From Nitrospirota bacterium (lineage in GTDB: Bacteria > Nitrospirota > Nitrospiria > Nitrospirales > Nitrospiraceae), in assembly GCA_018971525.1 (NCBI GenBank), contig JAGXAR010000004.1, forward strand, positions 41,468 to 105,467: a DNA stretch of 64,000 bases, written 5' to 3'. Position numbers and translations under genes: made by a program. Every line of letters starts with the position of its first letter. Position 1 is the first letter of the stretch. Under the pieces are notes generated by a model. That model made no database searches. It was not told the DNA's origin and worked only from the letters and a program-made list of their open reading frames with translations. Below, in pieces: positions 43,635-55,032 of this stretch.

Positions 43635-44834
43635 ATGGCGAAGGTGCTCGAAGGTCCCGGGATGGGGCTGATGAAGAAATGGGGCATCACGGTCCCCAAC
43701 TATGTCGTCGTCACCTCGGTTGACGAATTGACGAAGCTCGGTCAAGCCAATGAATGGCTCAAGAAATCCAAGCTGGTGGTCAAGGCTCATGAAGCGCTCG
43801 GCTCTCGGTTCAAGCTCGGCTTGGTGAAGGTTGATCTGGATCTCAAAGGGGCGGAAGCGGCGACTAAGGAGATGATCGGTCGCCAAGTGGGCAGCATCAC
43901 TGTTTCGCAAGTGATCGTGTCCGAAATGATTCCGCACAAGGAAGAATATTATTGTGCGGTGAAATCCACCCGTGAAGGGACCGACATTCTGGTCGCCAAC
44001 TGCGGCGGCGTTGAAGTCGAATCGAATTGGGACCGCGTGAAGCGCCTGGCATTGGAAGTCGGTCAGCAGCCCTCGGAGGATGCGCTCGAGAAGCTGGCCA
44101 AGGATGCGGGCTTCACCGGTTCGCTCGTGAAGAAGATGGCTGAGTTCGCGGGCAAGATGTTTACCTGTTTTGACAGCGAAGATGCGCAGTATTTGGAAGT
44201 GAACCCCGTGGTTCTCCGCGAGCAAGACAGTGAACTGATCGCGTTGGATGCGGTGACGCTGCTCGATGGAGACGCAAAATTCCGGCACCCCGATTGGAAC
44301 TTTGCCTTTGCCGCAGAATTCGGCCGTGCGTATTCCAAGAACGAAACGGAAGTCATGGCGGTCGATTCCAAGATCAAAGGCTCGGTCAAATTTATCGAGA
44401 TTCCAGGCGGGGACACAGCCATGCTTCCGGCCGGCGGCGGGGCCAGCGTCTATTATTCCGATGCGGTCGTCGCACGCGGTGGCAAGTTGGCCAATTACGC
44501 CGAATACTCCGGTGACCCACCGGACTGGGCGGTTGAAGTGCTGACGGATAAGGTCTGCTCGTTGCCCGGGATCAAGAACATCATCGTCGGCGGGGCGATT
44601 GCCAATTTTACCGACGTAAAGAAGACATTCGGCGGCATCATCAACGGATTCCGCAAGGCGAAGTCCGAGGGGAAGCTCAAGGGCGTCAAGATCTGGGTGC
44701 GTCGCGGTGGCCCGCGTGAGAAGGAAGGGCTCGATGCGATGCGCGCGCTCAAGGACGAAGGGTTTGACATCAACGTCTTTGACCGCAATACGCCGCTCAC
44801 CGACATCGTCGATAAGGCACTCCAGACGAAATAG
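43635..44834 (+). CDS. aclB: ATP-citrate lyase, beta (small) subunit
   Basis: Subunit resembling succinyl-CoA synthetase beta (ATP-grasp) that, with AclA, cleaves citrate to acetyl-CoA and oxaloacetate. It is 399 residues, the normal size for bacterial AclB. Visible are the ATP-grasp strand KLVVKAHEALGSRFKLGLV, EVNPVVLREQDSELIALDA and the C-terminal IPGGDTAMLPAGGGASVYYS. Three motifs distinguish it from SucC at 53848. GAAGGAG lies before the ATG. This is a hallmark gene of the rTCA cycle. Confidence 0.95.
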   Translation: MAKVLEGPGMGLMKKWGITVPNYVVVTSVDELTKLGQANEWLKKSKLVVKAHEALGSRFKLGLVKVDLDLKGAEAATKEMIGRQVGSITVSQVIVSEMIPHKEEYYCAVKSTREGTDILVANCGGVEVESNWDRVKRLALEVGQQPSEDALEKLAKDAGFTGSLVKKMAEFAGKMFTCFDSEDAQYLEVNPVVLREQDSELIALDAVTLLDGDAKFRHPDWNFAFAAEFGRAYSKNETEVMAVDSKIKGSVKFIEIPGGDTAMLPAGGGASVYYSDAVVARGGKLANYAEYSGDPPDWAVEVLTDKVCSLPGIKNIIVGGAIANFTDVKKTFGGIINGFRKAKSEGKLKGVKIWVRRGGPREKEGLDAMRALKDEGFDINVFDRNTPLTDIVDKALQTK

Positions 44835-44874
44835 CCTGCCGTCCATGGCCAACTGAATATAAGGGGAGATCCCG

Positions 44875-46695
44875 ATGAGTATCCTGGCAAATAAAGATAC
44901 CTATGTGGTCATTCAGGGCGGCGTCGCCGGCGTGAATGCCGCGCGCCGGATGGCCGAGTTTTGCTACCTGATCAAACGCTCGCTCAACGTCCTGGCCTTC
45001 GTCTATCCGCCTGACGCCGGCAAGACACACGAAATTCCCTATGGCAGCGGCTTAGTGGCCGTTCCCATCTATAAGACGGTTGCGGAAGCCACCAAGCACC
45101 ATCCACAGATCAACACCAGTCTCGTCTATATCGGCGCAGATCGGGCCATGAAGGGCGGGATGGAAGCCTTGGATGATCCGCACATCAAGGTGGTCTCCAT
45201 GATCACCGAGGGCGTGCCGGAGAAAGATGCCAAGATCCTGGGTCGTCATGCGACCAAGCTCGGGAAGGTCTTCAATGGCCCTTCGTCGATCGGCATTGTC
45301 TCAGCCGGCTCCTGTCGGTTGGGTGTCATCGGCGGAGCCTTTGATAACCTTGTCCTTTCCAAGCTCTATCGCGAAGGCTCATTCGGCGTCATCACCAAGT
45401 CCGGCGGCCTCTCCAACGAAATTATCTGGATCTGCTCCCAGTTTGCCGACGGTATCACCACGGCAATCGGGATCGGCGGCGATGCCTATCCGGGAACCGA
45501 CTATGTCAGCTATCTCGAAATGTTCGAGAACGATCCGCAAACCAAGGCGGTAGTCATCGTCGGCGAAATGGGCGGCGATCTCGAAGAGCGGGCGGCCGAA
45601 TGGTACGGCGCAAAGAAGCGAAGGGTGAAGCTAATGGCCGTCGTCTCCGGCTTCTGCCAGGAAAGTTTGCCCAAGGGCATGAAGTTCGGTCACGCAGGCG
45701 CCAAGGAAGGCCTGAAAGGCGAAGGATCGGCCCGTTCCAAGTCCGATGCCCTCAAAAAGGCCGGCGCGATCGTGCCGGCGACCTTCGGTGCCTTGGGCCC
45801 CGCGATCAAGGAGGCCTATCAAGAATTGTTGAAGTCCGGCCAGGTCAAGGCACCAATTGAACCGGCCGTGCTGCCGAAGTTGCCGAAGACGGTCGAAGAG
45901 GCGATGAAGGCGGATGAAGTCATGGTCGCTCCGCTGATCCGGACCACGATCAGCGACGACCGCGGCGACGAACCCTGCTACGACGGGTACCCGGCTTCCG
46001 AACTCATCAATAAGGGCTACGAAATTCCCCATGTCATTGGACTGCTGTGGGACAAGCGACTCATTTCGAAACCGGAAGCCGAGATCGTCAAACGTATCAT
46101 GATGCTCTCTGCCGACCATGGCCCCTGCGTCAGCGGGGCGTTGGGGACAATCATCGCGGCCTGCGCAGGGATCGGGCTGTCCCAGTCTGTTGCGGCCGGC
46201 TTGATCATGATCGGGCCTCGCTTCGGCGGCGCCGTGACCGATGCCGGCCGCTACTTCAAACATGCGGTCGACAACAGGATGTCCGTCGATGAGTTCCTTG
46301 CCTATATGAAGAAGAACGTCGGGCCGGTGCCGGGGATCGGCCATCGCGTTAAGAGCCTGCGCAATCCGGACAAGCGGGTGAAGGAGTTGGTCGGGTACGT
46401 CAAGAGCCTGAACATCAAAACTCCCTGCCTCGACTTTGCGCTCGAAGTGGAAAAAATCACCTCGGTGAAGAAGGACAACCTGATTCTGAACGTGGACGGA
46501 ACGATGGCGGCGGTGCTCGTCGATATCGGATTCCCGGTTGACAGTTTGAACGGCTTCTTCATTCTCTCACGCACGATCGGGTTGATCGGGCATTGGGTGG
46601 ATCAGAAGCGTCAGGACAGCCGCTTGATCCGGCTGTTCGACTACCTCGTCAACTATGCGGCGCCGAAACGTAGGGAAGTGCCGCCGTTGAAATAA
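44875..46695 (+). CDS. aclA: ATP-citrate lyase, alpha (large) subunit
   Basis: Carries the SucD-like CoA-binding domain (1-310) and a citrate-synthase-like domain (340-606). The phosphorylated His is His273 in KFGHAGAKEG, the same position reported for Chlorobium AclA. The C-terminal half has GPCVSGALGTIIAACAG and NAVGHR-like sequence PGIGHRVKSL. It lies 40 bases after aclB and has AGGGGAG upstream. Length of 606 residues is normal. Confidence 0.96.
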   Translation: MSILANKDTYVVIQGGVAGVNAARRMAEFCYLIKRSLNVLAFVYPPDAGKTHEIPYGSGLVAVPIYKTVAEATKHHPQINTSLVYIGADRAMKGGMEALDDPHIKVVSMITEGVPEKDAKILGRHATKLGKVFNGPSSIGIVSAGSCRLGVIGGAFDNLVLSKLYREGSFGVITKSGGLSNEIIWICSQFADGITTAIGIGGDAYPGTDYVSYLEMFENDPQTKAVVIVGEMGGDLEERAAEWYGAKKRRVKLMAVVSGFCQESLPKGMKFGHAGAKEGLKGEGSARSKSDALKKAGAIVPATFGALGPAIKEAYQELLKSGQVKAPIEPAVLPKLPKTVEEAMKADEVMVAPLIRTTISDDRGDEPCYDGYPASELINKGYEIPHVIGLLWDKRLISKPEAEIVKRIMMLSADHGPCVSGALGTIIAACAGIGLSQSVAAGLIMIGPRFGGAVTDAGRYFKHAVDNRMSVDEFLAYMKKNVGPVPGIGHRVKSLRNPDKRVKELVGYVKSLNIKTPCLDFALEVEKITSVKKDNLILNVDGTMAAVLVDIGFPVDSLNGFFILSRTIGLIGHWVDQKRQDSRLIRLFDYLVNYAAPKRREVPPLK

Positions 46696-46698
46696 ATG

Positions 46699-46756
46699 CT
46701 GAGTAACGAGTGCTAAGTCCTGAGCGAGAAGTCCAGTCTTCGCGCTCAGCACTCAG
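46699..46756 (+). repeat. Short-word inverted repeat between aclA and acn
   Basis: The words CTGAGT, GTGCT and CTGAGCG on the left are matched inversely by CGCTCAGCACTCAG at 46743-46756, giving an interrupted stem. There is no U-tract, so it is not a clear terminator. Confidence 0.55.
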
Positions 46757-46777
46757 AATTTCAAGGAGTAAATTGTC

Positions 46778-49024
46778 ATGTCGATGGATCTTGCCAAAAA
46801 TTTATTTGCGAAGATGCCGGAGGTGTTTGCCAAGGCCAGGAAGAAGTTCGGCCGCGGTCTGACCCTGGCGGAGAAGGTGCTGGTTTCGCACGCCGATAAT
46901 TTCGACACGCAGACGTGGGAGCGCGGTAAGGCGATGTTGGCGCTGCGGCCCGATCGGGTCGCGATGCAAGACGCAACGGCCCAGATGGCGATGTTGCAGT
47001 TCATGCAGGCCAACAAGAAGCAAGCGGCCGTGCCGAGCACCATTCATTGCGACCACTTGATACGGGCTGAGATGGGGTCTGAGAAGGACCTGCTCCGCGC
47101 GGTCGACGAGAACAAGGAAGTCTATAATTTCCTTGCCTCGGCGGCCAAGAAGTACGGCATTGGCTTCTGGAAGCCGGGCGCCGGGATCATTCATCAAGTC
47201 GTGCTGGAAAATTACGCATTTCCCGGCGGTTTGATCATTGGAACCGACTCGCACACGCCCAATGGTGGCGGGCTTGGGATGCTAGCCATCGGTGTCGGTG
47301 GTGCTGATGCCGGGGAAGTGATGGCTGGTCTGCCCTGGGAAGTACTCCATCCGAAACTGATCGGCATCCGCCTGACCGGCAAGTTAAGCGGCTGGGCCTC
47401 GCCGAAGGACGTGATTCTGTACCTCTGCGGCTTGCTCACGGTCAAAGGCGGGACGAACAAGATCGTCGAATACTTCGGTCCCGGTGCGGAAACCATCAGC
47501 GCGACCGGTAAGGGGACGATTTGCAACATGGGCGCGGAGCTGGGCGCCACGACGTCGGTGTTTCCCTTCGACCAGAAGATGGTCGCCTATCTGAACATCA
47601 CAGATCGGGCCGATCTGGCCAACCTTGCAATTGCCAACAAATCATCGCTTGTGGCGGACCCGGAGGTCTATCAGTCGCCGGAGAAGTACTACGACCAGAT
47701 CGTCGAAGTCGATTTATCGACGCTCGAGCCTCATGTCGTTGGGCCTCATACGCCGGATCTTGCCCGACCCATTTCCAAGATGGCCGCGGAAGCCAAGGAG
47801 AAGGGCTATCCGGTCGAGCTCAAGGCGGCCCTCATCGGGAGCTGCACCAATTCATCCTATGAGGACATCAGCCGTTCGGCCCACATCGCCCAGCAAGGGT
47901 TGAAGGCCGGGCTCAAAGCGAGGGCTTCCTTCCTCGTGTCGCCGGGCTCCGAGCGCATTTATCATACGATGAAACGCGACGGGTTCTTGGAGACGTTTGA
48001 AAAGTTAGGCGGCACAGTGTTGTCCAACTCCTGTGGCCCCTGCATCGGACAGTGGAAGCGGGCCGACGGCGTGAAGGGAAAAGCGGATTCGATCGTCAGT
48101 TCATTCAACCGCAATTTCCCTGGCCGCAACGACGGCATCAATGAAACTCTGTCGTTCCTCGCGAGCCCTGAAATTGTGACTGCCTATGCCATCTCTGGTG
48201 ATTTGACCTTTGACCCTGTCAATCAGAAGCTCAAGGGAGCGGACGGCAAGGAATTCAAGTTCCAGCCGCCGCAGGGTGAGGAGCTTCCGGCCAAGGGTTT
48301 TGCGAAGGGGGAGGAAGGTTTTGTCGCCCCGGCAGCCAGCGGTGAGGGCTTGACCGTCGAGATCCCGCCGACCAGCGAGCGGTTGCAGTTGCTGCAACCC
48401 TTTCCGCGCTGGGACGGCAAGGATTTCGAAAAGCTCCCGCTGTTGATCAAGACCAAGGGCAAGACGACGACCGATCATATTTCTCCAGCCGGTCCCTGGC
48501 TCAAGTTCCGCGGCCATCTGGACAAAATCAGCGACAATATGTTTCTGGGTGCGAATAATGCGTTTTCCACTGAGCCAGGCAAGGGCACGGATGTCTTGAC
48601 GGGCGAATCGGGACTCACGATTGCGCAGATCGCCCGCCGGTATAAGGCGAAGGGGATCGGCTCGATCGTGGTAGGCGATGAAAACTATGGCGAGGGCAGC
48701 AGCCGGGAACATGCGGCGATGTCTCCGCGATTCCTCAATGTAAAAGTGGTGCTCACCAAGAGCTTTGCACGCATCCACGAGACCAATTTGAAGAAACAGG
48801 GGATCTTGGCGTTGACCTTCGCTGACCCGAAGGATTACGAGAAGATTGAGCAACAGGACCGCATCAGCGTGACGGGGCTAAGCAGTCTGGCTCCCGGCAA
48901 ACCGGTGCAGGTGACGATACACAAGACGGATGGCACTGCGCTCACCATCCAGGCGAACCACAGCATCACCGAGCAACAGATTGCGTGGTTCAAGGCTGGT
49001 TCGGCGTTGAACGCGCTGAACTAA
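46778..49024 (+). CDS. acn: Aconitate hydratase
   Basis: Interconverts citrate and isocitrate. The 748-residue enzyme is of the mitochondrial-like type, with [4Fe-4S] ligands in GSCTNSSYED and SNSCGPCIGQW, catalytic residues in IGTDSHTPNGGGLGML and the swivelling C-terminal domain VVGDENYGEGSSREHAAMS. In the rTCA direction it converts isocitrate to citrate. ATG 46778 has AAGGAG 11 bases upstream. Confidence 0.96.
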   Translation: MSMDLAKNLFAKMPEVFAKARKKFGRGLTLAEKVLVSHADNFDTQTWERGKAMLALRPDRVAMQDATAQMAMLQFMQANKKQAAVPSTIHCDHLIRAEMGSEKDLLRAVDENKEVYNFLASAAKKYGIGFWKPGAGIIHQVVLENYAFPGGLIIGTDSHTPNGGGLGMLAIGVGGADAGEVMAGLPWEVLHPKLIGIRLTGKLSGWASPKDVILYLCGLLTVKGGTNKIVEYFGPGAETISATGKGTICNMGAELGATTSVFPFDQKMVAYLNITDRADLANLAIANKSSLVADPEVYQSPEKYYDQIVEVDLSTLEPHVVGPHTPDLARPISKMAAEAKEKGYPVELKAALIGSCTNSSYEDISRSAHIAQQGLKAGLKARASFLVSPGSERIYHTMKRDGFLETFEKLGGTVLSNSCGPCIGQWKRADGVKGKADSIVSSFNRNFPGRNDGINETLSFLASPEIVTAYAISGDLTFDPVNQKLKGADGKEFKFQPPQGEELPAKGFAKGEEGFVAPAASGEGLTVEIPPTSERLQLLQPFPRWDGKDFEKLPLLIKTKGKTTTDHISPAGPWLKFRGHLDKISDNMFLGANNAFSTEPGKGTDVLTGESGLTIAQIARRYKAKGIGSIVVGDENYGEGSSREHAAMSPRFLNVKVVLTKSFARIHETNLKKQGILALTFADPKDYEKIEQQDRISVTGLSSLAPGKPVQVTIHKTDGTALTIQANHSITEQQIAWFKAGSALNALN

Positions 49025-51280
<2,256 letters not shown>

Positions 51281-51340
51281 CAGATCGGCAGGGTTTAAGT
51301 TCGGGGCGGCGAGCATCGGGAACATCTAACGCCGTAAGAG

Positions 51341-51395
51341 GTTAGGCGTCAGGCGTGAGAGAGTGTTTCATCCGCTTACTTTTTACGCCTCACGA
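51341..51395 (+). repeat. Short-word inverted repeat between icd and frdB
   Basis: AGGCGT (51344-51349) is matched by ACGCCT (51385-51390), and CGTGAG (51354-51359) by CTCACG (51389-51394). The words are those seen at 29727-29820. Confidence 0.5.
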
Positions 51396-51403
51396 AGAGG
51401 AAG

Positions 51404-52117
51404 ATGGCATTGGAAGATAAAGAAAACATCATCGATCAGCCGGAAGTCCTCCGGCACAAGATGGTCACGATCGAGATTGCCGGCAAGAAATACGAAGTGC
51501 CGGAGGGGATCACGATCATCAAAGCCCTGTGGTACTCGGGTCAAGAAGTCGTCCGCGGGGCCGGCTGTCTCGGCGGGTTCTGCGGAGCCTGTGCGGCCTA
51601 CTATCGCACCAAGGACGACCCGAAAGTACGGACCTGTCTGGCTTGCCAAATGGCGGTGCAGGACGGCATGTCGATCACGATGATGCCGCCGTTCCCGGCC
51701 CGGAAGGCCACGTATGACATTCAGACCCTCAAAGATCCGAAACAGGACCTCTTCAATCTCTATCCTGAAGCGCCGCTCTGCAGGAACTGCAACGCCTGCA
51801 CCGAAGCCTGCCCGCAGAAGATCGACGTGCGGGAGGGGGTCTGGAAAGCCGTCTTCGGTGATTTCAAAAGCGTCTCCGAGATGTTCATGGATTGCGTGAT
51901 GTGCGGGATGTGCACGCCGGTCTGTATTGCGGACATCGCCCCCAATCTCGTGGCCCTATATGTAAGTCGGGCGCAGGGGGCTCATTTCACCGAGAAGCCT
52001 CTGGGGCTGGATACGCGCATCAAGGAGATCCAAGACGGCCGTTTCAACGACGAGTGGGCCAAAATCCTCAAGATGTCCGAGAAAGAACTGGCCGATCACT
52101 GCGCGACGGTCAAGTAG
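51404..52117 (+). CDS. frdB: Fumarate reductase/succinate dehydrogenase iron-sulfur subunit-like protein
   Basis: A 237-residue electron-transfer protein next to an FrdA-like flavoprotein. It has a [2Fe-2S] domain with C55, C60, C63 and C78 (GCLGGFCGACAA), and two cysteine quartets, C126-C129-C132-C136P and C164-C167-C170-C174, of the dicluster ferredoxin type. The second quartet ends CI instead of CP. Canonical FrdB has [3Fe-4S] and [4Fe-4S] clusters with different spacing, so the exact centre set is uncertain. No membrane subunit gene is adjacent. Confidence 0.82.
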   Translation: MALEDKENIIDQPEVLRHKMVTIEIAGKKYEVPEGITIIKALWYSGQEVVRGAGCLGGFCGACAAYYRTKDDPKVRTCLACQMAVQDGMSITMMPPFPARKATYDIQTLKDPKQDLFNLYPEAPLCRNCNACTEACPQKIDVREGVWKAVFGDFKSVSEMFMDCVMCGMCTPVCIADIAPNLVALYVSRAQGAHFTEKPLGLDTRIKEIQDGRFNDEWAKILKMSEKELADHCATVK

Positions 52118-52159
52118 CCGGCGAGCGATCGCTTCCCCTTTTACCCAGAGGTTCAAGAC

Positions 52160-53740
52160 GTGGACATCCATGCGCTTCAACAGATCGTGCACCAGACGCG
52201 GGATGCCCGACGCAAGCAGACCCTTCCCAAGTTCTCTCCCGCGGATCGCGACCAACTGATCCATAAGTATCATCCTGATTTTCGAGAGCGAGCCTATCGG
52301 CCCATCCGGTTCGGCCCCAACGCCGGGGATAAGACGGTCGTCGAGTTGGCGACATTACTGGAGGGCGATAGCCCCATTGCCGACGGGTTCGATCTGACGC
52401 CCGACTATACGACCGATGTCCTAGTGGTCGGTGGGGGGGGCGCCGGTTGTGCGGCGGCGCTCCATGCACGTGCGGCCGGCGCCAAGGTCATCCTGGCTAC
52501 GAAGCTCCGTCTCGGTGACTCCAACAGCGTGATGGCTCAAGGGGGCATGCAGATTTCGGTGGCGCCCGAGGACTCGCCCGTCACGCACTTCTTGGACACC
52601 CTGAAGGGCGGCCACATGCAGAATGACCATCAGCTGCTCAAGGTGATGGTCGAAGAAGGCCCCTCGATTGCGAAATGGCTCTTGGGCCTGGGGGTGCTGT
52701 TCGATCGTGATGGGGACGGCAACCTCCATGTGAAGAAAGGCGGCGGAAGCTCGAAACCTCGCCTCCTGACCTGCTCAGACTACACCGGCCTTGAAATCAT
52801 GCGGGTGCTCAAGGACGAGGTGCTGAATCAGAACATCCAGTTGCTCGAGTTCTGCGCCGCGGTCGAGCTGACGAGTGACGAGAAGGGGAACTGCAGCGGC
52901 GCCATCTTCAAAGACCTCGACAACCATCGCGACGTCGTCGTGGCAGCCAAGTCCGTTATTCTGGCGACCGGCGGGATCGGCCGGCTTCACATTCAGGGAT
53001 TTCCGACCAGCAATCACTACGGTGCGACCGGCGACGGGCTGTGCTTGGCCTATCGACTGGGTGCGAAACTCATGCACATCGATACGTTTCAGTATCACCC
53101 CACTGGTGCGGTCTATCCCGAACAACTCATCGGGGCGTTGGTGACCGAGGGCATTCGATCCGAAGGCGGACATTTGGTCAATGCGAAGGGTGAACGGTTC
53201 GTCAACGAACTGGATACCCGCGACGTCGTGTCCTCTTCGATTATTCGGGAGTGTGAAGAAGGGCGAGGTATCAGGACCATGTCCGGGCGAATCGGCGTCT
53301 GGCTTGATACTCCGTTGCTCGATGTTGCACAGGGTCCTGGGACGATGGAGAAACATTTCCCGGCGATGATGCTGCAGTTCGAGCGATTTGGCATCGACAT
53401 CAGTAAAGACCCCGTGCTGATCTATCCGACGCTGCATTACCAGAACGGCGGTGTGAAGATCGACACGAATTCTGAAACCGATGTGAAAAATCTTTTCGTC
53501 GCGGGCGAGGCCTCCGGCGGATTGCACGGACGGAATCGATTGATGGGTAATTCGCTCCTCGACCTGATGGTCTTTGGAAAGCGATCCGGATTGACGGCCG
53601 CTGCTCGGGCGGCTTCCATGCCGCAAGGGAAGTTGACGGTTGGGCATCTCAAGGGGTTCCGGTCCGAGGCTAAGAAGCACGGAAGTGCGAGCGGAGTGGT
53701 GTCACCCATGATCCTGCCGCCGTACACACGCAAAGAATAA
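52160..53740 (+). CDS. frdA: Fumarate reductase-like flavoprotein subunit
   Basis: FAD-dependent subunit (526 residues) with dinucleotide fold VLVVGGGGAGCAAALHA, active-site QYHPTGAVYP and TEGIRSEGGHLVNAKGERF, and C-terminal GEASGGLHGRNRLMGNSL. About 85 residues precede the FAD fold, while the usual C-terminal helical domain is shortened. The His that covalently binds FAD in SdhA/FrdA (SHTxxAQGG) is Asn122 here (SNSVMAQGG), so FAD is probably not covalently bound. The GTG start at 52160 has AGAGG upstream. Confidence 0.85.
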   Translation: MDIHALQQIVHQTRDARRKQTLPKFSPADRDQLIHKYHPDFRERAYRPIRFGPNAGDKTVVELATLLEGDSPIADGFDLTPDYTTDVLVVGGGGAGCAAALHARAAGAKVILATKLRLGDSNSVMAQGGMQISVAPEDSPVTHFLDTLKGGHMQNDHQLLKVMVEEGPSIAKWLLGLGVLFDRDGDGNLHVKKGGGSSKPRLLTCSDYTGLEIMRVLKDEVLNQNIQLLEFCAAVELTSDEKGNCSGAIFKDLDNHRDVVVAAKSVILATGGIGRLHIQGFPTSNHYGATGDGLCLAYRLGAKLMHIDTFQYHPTGAVYPEQLIGALVTEGIRSEGGHLVNAKGERFVNELDTRDVVSSSIIRECEEGRGIRTMSGRIGVWLDTPLLDVAQGPGTMEKHFPAMMLQFERFGIDISKDPVLIYPTLHYQNGGVKIDTNSETDVKNLFVAGEASGGLHGRNRLMGNSLLDLMVFGKRSGLTAAARAASMPQGKLTVGHLKGFRSEAKKHGSASGVVSPMILPPYTRKE

Positions 53741-53743
53741 CTC

Positions 53744-53834
53744 AAGAGCCTATGGCGTATCACCTAAGCAGAAACCGAAGGGATCCTTGTCTTAGGTCGA
53801 GTCAGTAGCCATACGCCATAAGCCATACGCTCTT
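53744..53834 (+). repeat. Long inverted repeat between frdA and sucC
   Basis: Nested pairs: AAGAGC (53744-53749) with GCTCTT (53829-53834); TATGGCGTAT (53751-53760) with ATACGCCATA (53811-53820), a perfect 10-bp match; CCTAAG (53763-53768) with CTTAGG (53791-53796). It ends in TTTT and could act as terminator, but sucC follows in the same orientation. Confidence 0.7.
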
Positions 53835-53847
53835 TTCAGGGGGAAGC

Positions 53848-55026
53848 ATGAACGTTCATGAGTTTCAGGCGAAGCAGATGTTTGGGCAGTTCGGGATTCC
53901 GGTTCCGCGGGGGAAAGAGATTACCTCACCCGAAGGAGGAGCGGCATGGGCGGCAGAACTCAATACCCCGGTCTTTGTCGTCAAGGCGCAGATCCATGCA
54001 GGAGGTCGCGGCAAAGCCGGCGGCGTCAAAATTACGAAGGACAAGACGGCTATTCCCGGCCTGGTCAAGGACCTGATCGGCAAGACGCTCATCACCCACC
54101 AAACCGGCCCAAAGGGGCGGGAAGTGCGGCGGTTGCTGGTCGAGGAAGGCGCCGCGATTGCCAAGGAATTGTATGTGAGCATCCTCGTCGATCGGGATAG
54201 CGGGTGGCCCGTGTTTATCGCGAGTACGGAAGGCGGGATGGAGATCGAAGAAGTCGCCGCCCACACGCCGCAGAAGATCATTCGGGAATCGATCGATCCT
54301 GCCGTTGGGTTCCAGGGGTACAACGGGCGAAACATCGCCTTCGCGCTCGGGCTGCCTGCCATGGAAGCGGCCGTCGTGACCCCCTTCATCCAGATGCTGG
54401 GAAACCTCTATCGCCTGTTTATGGACAAGAATGCGGCAATGGTGGAGATCAATCCGTTGGTTATAACCAGTGACAAGAAACTCATCGCGTTGGACGGCAA
54501 GGTTTCGTTCGACGACAACGGGTTGTTCAGGCATGCCGATGTGCAGAAGATGCGTGACTTGCATGAAGAAGACCCGCTCGAAATCGAAGCGGGAGAAAAT
54601 AATCTGAACTACGTAAAGCTGGACGGCAACATCGGCTGCATGGTGAATGGCGCGGGCCTGGCTATGGCGACGATGGACGTGATCAAGCTGGCTGGGAGCG
54701 AACCGGCAAACTTCCTGGATGTCGGCGGTGGCGCCACCAAGGAGACCGTGGCTGCGGGGTTTCGGATCCTCCTGAAGGACCCGAACGTGAAGGGCATCTT
54801 CATTAACATCTTCGGCGGCATCGTTCGTTGCGAACGGATTGCACATGGCGTCATCGAAGCGGCCAAAGAAGTGAAGATCAACGTGCCGTTGGTCGTCAGG
54901 CTGCAAGGGACGAACGCAGAAGAAGGCCGCAAGCTGTTGGCAGAGTCCGGCCTTAAGCTTGAGGTGGCAAACGATCTGTGGGAAGCGGCGCAAAAGATTG
55001 TGAAGTTGACGGGAAAAGCCGCGTAG
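53848..55026 (+). CDS. sucC: Succinyl-CoA synthetase beta subunit
   Basis: ATP-grasp subunit that with SucD makes succinyl-CoA from succinate in the rTCA cycle. It begins MNVHEFQAKQMFGQFGIPVP and includes VKAQIHAGGRGKAGGVK, MVEINPLVIT, NIFGGIVRC and GTNAEEG. The 392-residue length is normal. The next gene, a lipoprotein, separates it from sucD, which is unusual. GGGGGAAGC precedes the ATG. Confidence 0.97.
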   Translation: MNVHEFQAKQMFGQFGIPVPRGKEITSPEGGAAWAAELNTPVFVVKAQIHAGGRGKAGGVKITKDKTAIPGLVKDLIGKTLITHQTGPKGREVRRLLVEEGAAIAKELYVSILVDRDSGWPVFIASTEGGMEIEEVAAHTPQKIIRESIDPAVGFQGYNGRNIAFALGLPAMEAAVVTPFIQMLGNLYRLFMDKNAAMVEINPLVITSDKKLIALDGKVSFDDNGLFRHADVQKMRDLHEEDPLEIEAGENNLNYVKLDGNIGCMVNGAGLAMATMDVIKLAGSEPANFLDVGGGATKETVAAGFRILLKDPNVKGIFINIFGGIVRCERIAHGVIEAAKEVKINVPLVVRLQGTNAEEGRKLLAESGLKLEVANDLWEAAQKIVKLTGKAA

Positions 55027-55032
55027 TTTCTT

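Noticed and set aside
43584..44852. Long open frame of 422 codons on the minus strand opposite aclB
   Set aside because: It is the antisense of a clearly conserved gene, has no ribosome-binding site and no recognisable protein family. Similar long antisense frames opposite the oxidoreductase (37500-38969), ftsZ and cyclophilin genes arise from GC-rich codon bias.
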